Shown one piece after another: positions 1 to 5,827 of a stretch of 24,266 bases of DNA. A program made the position numbers and the translations under genes. The first letter of the stretch is position 1. The number at the start of each line of letters is the position of its first letter. The notes under the pieces are model-generated. The model was not told the origin of the DNA, did no database searches, and saw nothing but the letters and a program-made list of their open reading frames with translations. The stretch comes from a virus: the IMG/VR virus record IMGVR_UViG_3300037541_000074, positions 1 through 24,266 of that record; one strand, written 5' to 3'.

Positions 1-254
1 GTTACTTCTGTTCTCGCTAGTTTGGGGATGTGGTACTCAATCGCCTTTAGGTAGATGTCGCACGCCTTTTCAGGACTCTCCGCTGCGACCTGTGTGAGCC
101 ACTCAGCGAACTTCTCTGCGTTGTCCTCTGCCATCCTAGCAATGGCCTCTCTGACCGCCGTGGTGGACTTGTTAGGCGTTCCTGGTGGCCTTCCCTTGCC
201 AGCGTTAGGCGGGAGCTTGCGTTCTGTAATTTCACCTACTTTACTGATTTCCAT
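1..254 (-). CDS. Terminase small subunit-like protein (DUF5681-like), 3' end outside window
   Basis: Seen: an open frame from an ATG at 254 to the left edge (84 codons, no stop), so the C-terminus is missing. The N-terminus carries the basic motif GKGRPPGTPNKST (about residues 19-31), followed by a helix-rich stretch (AVREAIARMAEDNAEKF). Known: this GRPxGTPNK motif is typical of DUF5681 proteins, which phages often encode just before the large terminase and which are often annotated as small-terminase-like. An AAGGA ribosome site lies about 8 nt upstream. Inference: a DNA-binding packaging initiator, with the large terminase likely just beyond the left edge. The small-terminase role is not proven by the motif alone. 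Confidence 0.75.
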   Translation of the reverse strand, partial: MEISKVGEITERKLPPNAGKGRPPGTPNKSTTAVREAIARMAEDNAEKFAEWLTQVAAESPEKACDIYLKAIEYHIPKLARTEV

Positions 255-259
255 GTCCG

Positions 260-300
260 AATCCTTGGTGGTTGTTCGGGATAAGTGTTGTTATTATACT
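260..300 (-). promoter_or_regulatory. Possible promoter ahead of the terminase-like gene
   Basis: The 50-nt gap between the ParB-like gene and the terminase-like gene is AT-rich and holds a perfect TATAAT on the minus strand (293-298). I see no convincing TTGACA 16-18 nt upstream of it, so this is a weak call based on the -10 box alone. Confidence 0.3.
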
Positions 301-304
301 ACAA

Positions 305-1516
305 TTACTTTATTAAGTCGTAACCCTTTTCTTGCAAGTCCCAAAGAGTAGTTTCTAAGTCTACGCCACCTCTTGACGGGTCAATTGATATTTTTCCATC
401 AGTCGCATAAGTAAACGGGTGTCTATCTCCGTGTGCAGAAATTCTAACTTCGATGGTGCTTATTTCGTCGTTTCCAAGGTCTTTTTCTATTGTTAAATAC
501 CTAGAATTGCTTACATTACTTGCGCCAGATTCGACTCTAAAACCTGATTTTTTGGCTTGTTTTTCTAGGTAATCATAAATTTTATCTACGTCATCTGTTG
601 TTTCTGGCCTTAACGACGCAAATGATGGCATTTCAAATTTAGATGTTTTTGGCTCTAGTAGACCCTTTAAAACATCGTCAGATGGGGGGTCAGACTTATC
701 CACTACCACCATAGCCGGAATTGACTTAGTATCCTGCGCCATTAGAGCGTCAAATCTATGACCGCCTTCAATGATGTATGCGCCCTTGCTGTCAACCCCG
801 ACAATCATAGGGTTAATTTCTTTAGACTCCTGAATCTGCCTTGCCAAGTCTTTAGTTCTCTTGTCAAGGTTTTCAAATGAAAGGGAGTCAAGATACTCTT
901 TGTCAAAAGCCCCCCTAGGAACCTCTCTGATACCAGAAAGAATTTCGTAATCATCTAGGCTTGCAGGGATAGAACTTACATTCGGCACTTCTTCTCTAAC
1001 AGTTAAGCCGGACACTTTATCTCCCGGCCTAACAATTTTAGGTGCTATGGCTTGCATAAACGGCATAGCGGTCTCTTGTAAGACCTGTGGAGCCGTTGCC
1101 TGTGGGTTTCCTGTAATCTGCCTTACGAGTGCGTCTGCCGCCCGGTTAGCCTGTTCTGTGGTGATGTCGCCTACCCTGCCAACAGCTCTCGCGCCAGCCA
1201 TCGGGTTGGTAAGTCCGGCGGCTAATCTCGTAATGTTCTCGGTGGCAGAACCGGTTGGCTCTTGGGCCATTCCTAAAGACCTTGCGATGTTGCGTAGGTA
1301 ATCACTTCCCAACACGGGTCTCTCAGACCCAAGTCCAGCAGCGCCTAGAGCAAGGTTTGCAACGTCTACGCCAGAGCCAAGCAAGTCGTATGGGTAGTAG
1401 GAAATGCCGCGACTTATGTCTCTGAGGCTTCTGCCTACGCCAGACAGAACTTGGTTGAAGTCCTGCGTGTCCTCGGGGAGGGTGGGATAGAACATCCCAT
1501 CATACGGGTATGTCAC
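305..1516 (-). CDS. Virion-associated protein with C-terminal ParB-like domain
   Basis: A 403-aa protein with a GTG start directly abutting the TAA of a 22-aa ORF. Residues 1-165 are Gly/Ala-rich and resemble internal phage virion proteins. From about residue 170 the sequence changes: residues 225-275 fit the ParB N-terminal fold, with GGHRFDAL (251-258) matching the ParB/Srx G-H-R signature after a turn reading INPMIVGVDSKGAYIIE. The last 100 residues are an unrecognised alpha/beta segment. Base composition also switches: the 3' part (about 305-1030) is clearly more AT-rich than the 5' part. Inference: a structural or injected protein fused to a variable effector-like domain. ParB-like domains may act as nucleases or CTPases; which applies here is unknown. 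An ATG at codon 8 is an alternative start. Confidence 0.6.
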   Translation of the reverse strand: MTYPYDGMFYPTLPEDTQDFNQVLSGVGRSLRDISRGISYYPYDLLGSGVDVANLALGAAGLGSERPVLGSDYLRNIARSLGMAQEPTGSATENITRLAAGLTNPMAGARAVGRVGDITTEQANRAADALVRQITGNPQATAPQVLQETAMPFMQAIAPKIVRPGDKVSGLTVREEVPNVSSIPASLDDYEILSGIREVPRGAFDKEYLDSLSFENLDKRTKDLARQIQESKEINPMIVGVDSKGAYIIEGGHRFDALMAQDTKSIPAMVVVDKSDPPSDDVLKGLLEPKTSKFEMPSFASLRPETTDDVDKIYDYLEKQAKKSGFRVESGASNVSNSRYLTIEKDLGNDEISTIEVRISAHGDRHPFTYATDGKISIDPSRGGVDLETTLWDLQEKGYDLIK

Positions 1517-1585
1517 TTACAGTCCTAGTTTTGCACGAATACGGCTGACGAGTAATTTAATGTCTGACCACAGGGTATGTAACAT
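1517..1585 (-). CDS. 22-aa basic amphipathic leader peptide
   Basis: ATG at 1585 to TAA at 1517-1519; the product begins MLHTLWSDIKLLVSRIRAKL. It sits 1 nt after the methyltransferase stop (TGA-T-ATG), has a good AAGGA site upstream, and its TAA is immediately followed by the GTG of the ParB-like gene. That arrangement suggests it is translated and couples the two larger genes. It could be a short membrane-associated helix. No homologue recognised; being so short, it could also be chance. Confidence 0.4.
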   Translation of the reverse strand: MLHTLWSDIKLLVSRIRAKLGL

Positions 1586-1586
1586 A

Positions 1587-2117
1587 TCAATCCTTCTTGA
1601 GAATGACTTGCAGGGCATCTACGGCACGAGGGGTTCTTATGATGGTCTCCGTGGAAACCTTTTGCTCCCGCATCTCGTGCCCTAAGTCTGAGAGTTCAAA
1701 CCCCATCTGCGTGCAGGTGAACTTCTCCTCCCAGTTTAGATACCAATGCCAATCTGTGTAATATAAAAATGAGTTTTCGTTGAACGCCCGCACATGAGTG
1801 GGGTCTTGCCACGCCCCTAGACTTAGGTCGTAGGGCACATGGATGTGCATCTCGCCTCCCCGCTTTAGCAGGTCTCGGCAGTTAGTCATTGCGGACACTA
1901 GGTCTGGGATGTGTTCCAAGACATCGTTGGCGATAATCTCGGAGAACATTCCCTTTTCTACCGGAAACTTCCCTAGACGGGTGTCTATCACCCCGCCCCA
2001 CGGGACTTGTGTAATGTCTAGCACCCAATCGGGTTTCTTCTCCGGCTGGATGTCAGCGTTTATGCAGTCCTTGCGCCAATCCTTGCCAGACCCAAGGTTA
2101 AGTTTTACGGTAGACAA
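1587..2117 (-). CDS. Class I SAM-dependent methyltransferase
   Basis: 176 aa from a TTG start that overlaps the upstream methyltransferase by 20 nt. Motif I is LNLGSG (6-11); an acidic residue after the next strand (NADIQ, 20-24) and the post-motif NDVLEHIPDL (64-73) followed by DLLKRGGEMHIHVP are the standard Methyltransf_11 layout. This is the core of a Rossmann-fold methyltransferase that uses S-adenosylmethionine. The substrate cannot be read from sequence; such phage proteins resemble those acting on sugars, lipids or small molecules rather than sequence-specific DNA methylases (no DPPY or PC motif is present). Pairs with the next gene upstream. Confidence 0.8.
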   Translation of the reverse strand: MSTVKLNLGSGKDWRKDCINADIQPEKKPDWVLDITQVPWGGVIDTRLGKFPVEKGMFSEIIANDVLEHIPDLVSAMTNCRDLLKRGGEMHIHVPYDLSLGAWQDPTHVRAFNENSFLYYTDWHWYLNWEEKFTCTQMGFELSDLGHEMREQKVSTETIIRTPRAVDALQVILKKD

Positions 2118-2598
2118 CTATGAAATCTCCCCAATGGTTATCGAGTAACTTTGTGTACTCGACGACGCAATTATAACCGTTGCGCTTTGCCCACTTGAGT
2201 AAGGCTTTGGCTGCGTCTGGGTAGAATCTCCAACAATCCTGCGGGTAGGCGTGGTACTCGCCTCTGGACGGGGCGTTTAGGTAGAACAACCCACCAGGCT
2301 TTAGGATTCTCACGCCCTCTAAGAAGGTTAGCCAGAACATCTCTGCGTGTTCAAAGCAGCTACTTGTCACGACAATATCCGTACAGCCGTCAGGCAGGGG
2401 AAACTTGTACTCGTCTTCTAGGACTATATCCACACCGTTAGCAGGGGAATAGTCTATACCCGTATAGGAATAATGCTTGGGGCATACGTCTCGGAGCGAA
2501 CCGTTGACAATCTGAGACCCTATCTCGACCACAGAGGCGGTCTCTAACGGAAAGCGGTCAAAGAACCTGTTTGCTTCCTCTAGTGCGCTTGCGTGCAT
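2098..2598 (-). CDS. Class I SAM-dependent methyltransferase (second copy type)
   Basis: 166 aa. Motif I is VVEIGSQI (23-30), motif II is YTGIDYSPANGVDIV (about 45-59), then FPLPDGCTDIVVTSSCFEHAEMFW corresponds to the post-motif region, and ILKPGGLFYLNAPS is motif VI-like. This is a Methyltransf_11-type fold distinct from the downstream neighbour: the two share architecture but little identity by eye, so they are not a recent duplication. ATG overlaps the upstream stop as TAATG. Substrate unknown; no DNA-methylase catalytic motif seen. Confidence 0.8.
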   Translation of the reverse strand: MHASALEEANRFFDRFPLETASVVEIGSQIVNGSLRDVCPKHYSYTGIDYSPANGVDIVLEDEYKFPLPDGCTDIVVTSSCFEHAEMFWLTFLEGVRILKPGGLFYLNAPSRGEYHAYPQDCWRFYPDAAKALLKWAKRNGYNCVVEYTKLLDNHWGDFIVVYRKT

Positions 2599-2936
2599 TA
2601 CTTGGGCTTATATCTCTCTTTTAGCCTTGTGCCGAGCGCCTTGAGGTTTTGGAGGTCGGCTTGGTTTTGCGGGACTTTGGCTGCCCAGCGTTTGAACTGG
2701 AGCGCGGCTGGCGTGGCTCTGCCTTTTTCGTCTTTAAGAGGGTGACCTGCGCTGAGAGCTTGGGCTGCTTTGCGGTAGATGAACTTGGCGCGGTCGTACT
2801 TGTCGCCTGTTGAGGCTCCTTTGAGCGACCGAACAGGTGCGCGAACATCTCCACCAGACCGATTATGTTCGGCCATTTTCTTCGTAGTTGCTCTGTCATA
2901 AGATTCAAACCGCTTGGCAGCGTCCTTTAGTTTCAT
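2598..2936 (-). CDS. Small basic phage protein, unknown function
   Basis: 112 aa, Lys/Arg-rich, mostly helical by composition, with the segment AALQFKRWAAKVPQNQADLQ near residues 77-96. Starts with ATGA overlapping the TGA of the upstream 52-aa gene and ends TAATG into the methyltransferase. No domain recognised with confidence. Sitting in a run of very basic small proteins next to packaging genes, it may bind DNA or be a minor capsid component, but this is only context. Confidence 0.6.
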   Translation of the reverse strand: MKLKDAAKRFESYDRATTKKMAEHNRSGGDVRAPVRSLKGASTGDKYDRAKFIYRKAAQALSAGHPLKDEKGRATPAALQFKRWAAKVPQNQADLQNLKALGTRLKERYKPK

Positions 2937-3091
2937 TTCTTGGCTTGCGCCCCGCGCATATTGGCGAGCAGGGAGGGGTATTTAGTACCCGTAGACTTGG
3001 CGAACCGCTTGGCGGCAGCCTTCTGGTTTGGGCTAAGAGCCTTGGGCTTGCCTAACTTCTTGGGTCTGGCCTTCTCGTAGACTTCCTTCAT
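2933..3091 (-). CDS. 52-aa lysine-rich phage protein
   Basis: ATG at 3091; the product begins MKEVYEKARPKKLGKPKALS, is strongly basic, and ends NMRGAQAKK. Its ATG overlaps the TGA of the gene before (ATGA), and its own TGA overlaps the ATG of the gene after. The family (MKEVYEKARPKxLGKPKxLSPxQK) is familiar from many podovirus- and siphovirus-like genomes near structural genes, always without a known role. Probably nucleic-acid binding from its charge. Confidence 0.65.
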   Translation of the reverse strand: MKEVYEKARPKKLGKPKALSPNQKAAAKRFAKSTGTKYPSLLANMRGAQAKK

Positions 3092-3246
3092 TTCTTCACC
3101 ATTTTTGGTAGTTTCTTGAGGCTAGACTGCCCTTCCTTGACCATCTTCTTGGCTACTTTCTGGGGGACACCCGTAGCCTTGGCGACCTTGGGGGACGCGG
3201 CTGCGGCGAACATTAGTTTGGCTTGCTGCTTAGATTTGAATGGCAT
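3088..3246 (-). CDS. 52-aa basic phage protein (MPFKSKQQAK family)
   Basis: An upstream in-frame extension exists, but the ATG at 3246 is chosen because it overlaps the upstream stop as TGATG and gives the typical N-terminus MPFKSKQQAKLMFAAAA. The C-terminus reads SLKKLPKMVKK. Short phage proteins starting MPFKSKAQ and ending in KKLPEKVKK are common near capsid and terminase genes; function unknown. Very Lys-rich, so it may bind DNA or RNA. Confidence 0.65.
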   Translation of the reverse strand: MPFKSKQQAKLMFAAAASPKVAKATGVPQKVAKKMVKEGQSSLKKLPKMVKK

Positions 3247-3581
3247 CAGTCTTCCCCTTCTTCGTCTTCTTCCATGCTTTCCCAAGCGTCGCAGACGTTT
3301 TCCTTGGAGCATTTGAACTCGTAGACATCGCAGAAAACCTCATCCTTGCCGAGTCCACAGCCATTTAACTTCATGCCGTACTCGCAGTTCCCGCACTTTT
3401 CTTCGCCCTCGCTAGGGCCGTATTGGGCGGTCAGGATGGCTTTTTGCTTGTTGCCCTTGTTGATGGTCTCGTCCTGCGTCGCAAGCGGACACTCGCCGCC
3501 CTCGTCCAGCAGACCGCCTTCCATCTCCTTGGACTCCCTTGGCTTACCAAGTAGCCCAATCATGATAGTGGGCCCCTTCAT
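3246..3581 (-). CDS. Cys-rich acidic protein, possible metal or Fe-S binder
   Basis: 111 aa with seven cysteines, six of them packed in residues 63-97 with spacing C-x2-C-x8-C-x8-C-x6-C-x5-C (C63, C66, C75, C84, C91, C97). The tail is very acidic (ESMEEDEEGED), unlike its basic neighbours. No named family recognised. The cysteine pattern suggests a zinc or iron-sulfur site; disulfides are unlikely in the cytoplasm. Start shares ATGA with the 26-aa gene upstream. Start at M7 is also possible. Confidence 0.6.
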   Translation of the reverse strand: MKGPTIMIGLLGKPRESKEMEGGLLDEGGECPLATQDETINKGNKQKAILTAQYGPSEGEEKCGNCEYGMKLNGCGLGKDEVFCDVYEFKCSKENVCDAWESMEEDEEGED

Positions 3582-3658
3582 TTTTTGGGGGCGTACTTAC
3601 CCGGCTTTGCGGGCTTCATTGGCTTCTTGGCGGGCTTCATTGGCTTTTTTCCGTACAT
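3578..3658 (-). CDS. 26-aa Lys/Pro-rich peptide
   Basis: ATG at 3658 gives MYGKKPMKPAKKPMKPAKPG and ends KYAPKK; half of the residues are Lys or Pro. AAGGTG ribosome site about 6 nt upstream, and ATGA overlap with the next gene. It is the first gene after the leftward terminator. Short MYGKKP-type peptides occur in many phages near structural genes; role unknown, probably electrostatic nucleic-acid contact. It is built on a tandem DNA repeat. Confidence 0.5.
   Translation of the reverse strand: MYGKKPMKPAKKPMKPAKPGKYAPKK
3610..3646. repeat. Tandem repeat, 16-bp unit with 21-bp period
   Basis: CGGGCTTCATTGGCTT occurs at 3610-3625 and again at 3631-3646, inside the 26-aa Lys/Pro-rich peptide. 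It encodes the repeated KKPMKPA unit, and slippage here would change peptide length in steps of seven residues. Confidence 0.85.
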
Positions 3659-3675
3659 GGTTATCACCTTATAAG

Positions 3676-3707
3676 AAAACCCCCCCAGCTTTTGACTGAG
3701 GGGGTTT
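3676..3707 (-). terminator. Rho-independent terminator, leftward
   Basis: Inverted repeat with arms AAACCCCC (3677-3684) and GGGGGTTT (3700-3707). On the minus strand the hairpin is followed by TTTTCTTAT, so it ends transcripts of the 5706-3743 operon. It separates that early operon from the packaging-side genes beginning at 3658. Confidence 0.8.
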
Positions 3708-3742
3708 GAGGGCTTGAAGGAGTAGGCTGAGGAGGAGGCGCA

Positions 3743-3979
3743 CTACTCCACCGATGATTCTACTCCTTTTTGTTGAGTTTTTGCAACATATCCCCAGATA
3801 TTTTTTCGCCCTTTTTCTGCGGTTAGCTGCACCCGTTCTATCTGCCCAGACTTGAGAAGGCTTGCAAGGGAACCGGAACAGATACCTGGCTTCATGTCCA
3901 ACGCCGTCTTGATTGCGTTCAGGGTTACTGGCTCATCCGAGTTGAAGATTACCTCGTAGATTCTAGTCGTGTTTTTCAT
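3743..3979 (-). CDS. Winged-helix DNA-binding protein (small)
   Basis: 78 aa. The pattern EVIFNSDEPVTLNAIKTALD then ICSGSLASLLKSGQIERV (residues 8-50) reads as helix, helix, recognition helix and wing of a winged helix-turn-helix; the tail holds the wing-like segment GRKNIWGYV. Likely a transcriptional regulator. Last gene before the terminator; ATG overlaps the stop of a 27-aa membrane ORF (TAATG). Similar in plan to the wHTH at 4135-4344, so the two may be related. Confidence 0.55.
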   Translation of the reverse strand: MKNTTRIYEVIFNSDEPVTLNAIKTALDMKPGICSGSLASLLKSGQIERVQLTAEKGRKNIWGYVAKTQQKGVESSVE

Positions 3980-4169
3980 TATCTAGTCCTGTAACCGGCG
4001 ATTGCGAGGGCGAGGGCTGCGTAGAGAACCAGCGTTTCTGTTGACAGTCCATACATTTCCATTGTTTGTTTCCCTTTCTAATTATGTAACTTCCGTTTTC
4101 CTTGTTCCTATCCCGTTGGCATGAGAAGCAAAACTTAGTCTTCAGCACGTTGTCCATCTTTAGGTTCAT
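3963..4169 (-). CDS. Zinc-ribbon protein
   Basis: The frame extends to a TTG at 4217, but the ATG at 4169 is preferred (68 aa; the ATG at 4157 is an alternative). Two CxxC pairs lie at C14/C17 and C39/C42, separated by a basic 21-residue loop, the standard zinc-ribbon spacing for small phage regulators. The C-terminal 28 residues (Ser/Pro-rich) overlap the 27-aa membrane ORF. Likely binds nucleic acid or a protein partner; target unknown. Confidence 0.55.
   Translation of the reverse strand: MNLKMDNVLKTKFCFSCQRDRNKENGSYIIRKGNKQWKCMDCQQKRWFSTQPSPSQSPVTGLDNEKHD
3979..4062 (-). CDS. 27-aa putative membrane peptide
   Basis: ATG at 4062, product starts MEMYGLSTETLVLYAALALA and ends IAGYRTR: one hydrophobic helix (about residues 10-22) then a positive tail, consistent with an inner-membrane micropeptide. 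Its TAA overlaps the ATG of the wHTH gene (TAATG). It lies in a different frame within the 3' end of the zinc-ribbon gene. An AAGGG site lies about 9 nt upstream. Function unknown. Confidence 0.4.
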   Translation of the reverse strand: MEMYGLSTETLVLYAALALAIAGYRTR

Positions 4170-4344
4170 CTCTACGAACCCTATAAAAGGTTCGCGCACC
4201 GACTCTAACTTCTTCAACTTTGCCCTCCAGTAACAACGATACGCAAGCGTTGTAAGCCTTGCTTTTGCTGACCGAGAACCTCTCTGCCAGGTGGGTTGGG
4301 TGAACCGGCTTGTTGCTCGCCAGAATGTAATCTTCCATTTTCAT
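4135..4344 (-). CDS. Winged helix-turn-helix protein
   Basis: 69 aa. HPTHLAERFSVSKSKAYNAC (residues 15-34) is a clear helix-turn-helix, followed by LLLEGKVEEVRVGARTFYRV, a two-strand wing, as in MarR or Rrf2-like small regulators. Probably a phage transcription regulator acting on early genes. The start is inside the ORF of the gene before it, overlapped by 131 nt in another frame; the in-frame codon two before the ATG is a stop (TAG), so the ATG at 4344 or 4338 is needed. Confidence 0.6.
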   Translation of the reverse strand: MKMEDYILASNKPVHPTHLAERFSVSKSKAYNACVSLLLEGKVEEVRVGARTFYRVRRDEPKDGQRAED

Positions 4345-4423
4345 CTTCTACCAGCTTTCTGTATTTTTTCATGGACTCTCTCAAGTCTGTTTTGTCTGCG
4401 GGAATGTAGGTAAACCTACTCAT
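4214..4423 (-). CDS. Short ORF overlapping the wHTH gene
   Basis: 69 aa. The first 27 residues (MSRFTYIPADKTDLRESMKK...) look like a real protein: ATG overlaps the stop of the 55-aa gene upstream and has a GAGGGAT ribosome site. The remaining 42 residues run in a different frame over the wHTH gene and look like shadow sequence. Either this is a short gene with a long overlap, or the true end is elsewhere through a frameshift or sequencing error. Function unknown. Confidence 0.4.
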   Translation of the reverse strand: MSRFTYIPADKTDLRESMKKYRKLVEDENGRLHSGEQQAGSPNPPGREVLGQQKQGLQRLRIVVTGGQS

Positions 4424-4583
4424 CTATCCCTCGCGCCCACTTGTAGATTTCGTGTGCTGAGTTCTCAATCTCCTGACATAGCGTCGTGATGGTGTCTCTG
4501 TCGGGAGCATACGAGTTAGCCATCTCATGCTGGAGGCGATTGCCCAGACTAATAATCTTAACTGCGTGTTCACTCTCATACAT
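4416..4583 (-). CDS. 55-aa hypothetical helical protein
   Basis: ATG at 4583 to TAG at 4416-4418; product starts MYESEHAVKIISLGNRLQHE and ends YKWARGIDE. Charged, helix-prone, no membrane segment. Overlaps both neighbours by 8 nt. No family recognised. Confidence 0.5.
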   Translation of the reverse strand: MYESEHAVKIISLGNRLQHEMANSYAPDRDTITTLCQEIENSAHEIYKWARGIDE

Positions 4584-4779
4584 GATTCTTCCTTTTTAGT
4601 CGTTTGTTAATCTCAGCCGCTAGTTCCTCTACGTCGCTGTAAACATCCGAACCCCAGAGATTACAAGACTCCGCAATCGACTTGAGTTCTAGGATGTCTA
4701 ACTCCTGCCACGGTCTTTGGGGCGACAGGTCTAAGACTCGCCGCTTGTTAGAAAGGCTGTTAATTTGCTCTTGGTTCAT
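4576..4779 (-). CDS. 67-aa hypothetical protein
   Basis: The ATG at 4779 is chosen over an upstream GTG/TTG extension because it shares ATGA with the membrane micropeptide ahead and has a GGTGA site. Product starts MNQEQINSLSNKRRVLDLSP, acidic in the middle (ELDILELKSIAE), with a basic end (NKRLKRKNHV). No family recognised; located directly after the annealing-protein gene in the same operon. Confidence 0.5.
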   Translation of the reverse strand: MNQEQINSLSNKRRVLDLSPQRPWQELDILELKSIAESCNLWGSDVYSDVEELAAEINKRLKRKNHV

Positions 4780-4871
4780 AGCATCACCAATACCGCGTAG
4801 CCTGTAACGCAACACGCTACAAAGGCTAGGGTGTCAAGCAGCCAGTTCTGCTTTTCTTCTGTCCTTGGCAA
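4776..4871 (-). CDS. 31-aa putative single-span membrane peptide
   Basis: From a TTG at 4871: a short polar head (PRTEEKQN) then a hydrophobic helix WLLDTLAFVACCVTGYAVLV ending ML. Its TGA overlaps the next ATG (ATGA), typical of real coupled genes here. The first third overlaps the Sak3 gene in another frame. The TTG start lacks a strong ribosome site, so it is a moderate-to-low call. Confidence 0.4.
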   Translation of the reverse strand: MPRTEEKQNWLLDTLAFVACCVTGYAVLVML

Positions 4872-5385
4872 CCGTGATAGCTGCGATAAACCCCGCATCT
4901 GATTGAGACGCGCTGTACGCTGCTTTCCAATTTGATTGTAAATCTGCGACATTTTTACTCTCCTCGATTAGTTTGACGAATTCTGCTGGCTCAGGTTTTG
5001 AGCCATCTTCCGGTAAGTCCTCACCTGCGTAGATGTATAAGCCTAGTCCATGCATTGCAATTCCCTTTGCCAGGCAACGCATGATTGCCGTGTTGACCTG
5101 AAAAGCGTCTGGGTTAGGGATAGCCTTGTTCTTGTGGTCAAGGACGGGCAGTTGGCAGGTCAGGGTCTTGGCGAACATGGTTACGTCTACGAACACCATC
5201 TTGGTGTCCCCGATGCTAACGTACGGTTTATCGTACGATTCGCCAAACATCTTGACAGTCCACTCTGCTTGCGGGTCTGCCTTGATTGCCTCTTGCCAAG
5301 CCCATGCCCACGACAGGTATGTAAGGTTTCCCTTCTTCTCCGTGTGGTCGTTGACGTTAATCTTTAGTAAATCTACTGAGTTCAT
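4834..5385 (-). CDS. Sak3-type single-strand annealing protein (DUF1071)
   Basis: 183 aa. The opening GNLTYLSWAWAWQEAIKADP (19-38) and the later TCQLPVLDHKNKAI, NTAIMRCLAKGIAMHGLGLYIYAGEDLP block match DUF1071, the Sak3 group of phage recombinases with Rad52-like folds. Such proteins anneal complementary single strands. The C-terminal 45 residues are charged linker, often the site of SSB contact. It lies on the opposite strand from the exonuclease at 10342, yet the two form a plausible exonuclease-annealing pair. ATGA overlap with the gene before. Confidence 0.85.
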   Translation of the reverse strand: MNSVDLLKINVNDHTEKKGNLTYLSWAWAWQEAIKADPQAEWTVKMFGESYDKPYVSIGDTKMVFVDVTMFAKTLTCQLPVLDHKNKAIPNPDAFQVNTAIMRCLAKGIAMHGLGLYIYAGEDLPEDGSKPEPAEFVKLIEESKNVADLQSNWKAAYSASQSDAGFIAAITVAKDRRKAELAA

Positions 5386-5603
5386 CCGTATCTCCTCATA
5401 ATATCTTCGTGTTCCTTCAAAGCTTCTAGTAAGTATTTTACTGCAATTCTTACATAGTCCTCGTCACCGCTAGAGTCCCGTATGGTCTGAGCGCACCCAA
5501 TCATCTTGCCGTGGTTCTTAGCCATCAGTCTTGCGCGTTCCCATACCGAGTCCTCTTGCTCTTGCTGCTCCATCTCTTGCTGGTGGGCTTGGCAATCAGT
5601 CAC
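5382..5603 (-). CDS. 73-aa hypothetical protein
   Basis: A longer frame exists to 5666, but the GTG at 5603 is preferred: it overlaps the stop of the 36-aa gene and has a GGGAGG ribosome site 6 nt away. Gln/Glu-rich helix (residues about 8-25) followed by DEDYVRIAVKYLLEALKEHED. Possibly a coiled coil. No family recognised. Its TGA shares ATGA with the Sak3 gene. Confidence 0.5.
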   Translation of the reverse strand: MTDCQAHQQEMEQQEQEDSVWERARLMAKNHGKMIGCAQTIRDSSGDEDYVRIAVKYLLEALKEHEDIMRRYG

Positions 5604-5706
5604 GGTTAGCCTCCCATGCGCGTTCTTCCCAGTAAGAATCCTCCTCCTCGTCCTCCTCGGACTCAAACTCTGGCGGTGTGTAGTACCAATCTTCGTCGTA
5701 TTTCAT
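5596..5706 (-). CDS. 36-aa very acidic peptide, first gene of the leftward operon
   Basis: ATG at 5706 after a strong GAGGAGGG site; MKYDEDWYYTPPEFESEEDE then EEDSYWEERAWEANRD, with a run of acidic residues in the middle. As the first gene downstream of the divergent control region it should be expressed early. Highly acidic small phage proteins often mimic DNA or bind host proteins; that is conjecture here. Confidence 0.55.
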   Translation of the reverse strand: MKYDEDWYYTPPEFESEEDEEEDSYWEERAWEANRD

Positions 5707-5827
5707 ATGCCCTCCTCGGCGTATATGGCGGGATGCCATGAACAGAATCTTACACCACTTTTAAGGGTTGTGTAAGAAATATACTAGGGACTAACCCTAA
5801 TGTATGGTTATACAGTAGAATGTAAGA
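5707..5827. promoter_or_regulatory. Divergent early control region with operator-like repeat
   Basis: 121 nt between the leftward (5706) and rightward (5828) operons. It contains the inverted repeat CTTACAC (5749-5755) / GTGTAAG (5770-5776), with the arms extended to CTTACACCAC versus CTTACACAAC. A third half-site TGTAAGAATG lies at 5821-5830, over the next start codon. AT-rich possible -10 boxes: TATATT on the minus strand (5778-5783) and TATACA on the plus strand (5809-5814), with no good -35 for either. The repeats look like a regulator binding site controlling both operons; the winged-helix proteins of the leftward operon are candidates. Confidence 0.55.

Noticed and set aside
2621-2908. 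95-aa ORF inside the 112-aa basic gene
   Set aside because: Same strand, other frame, Thr/Ser-rich low-complexity product; the 112-aa frame has stop-start overlaps with both neighbours.
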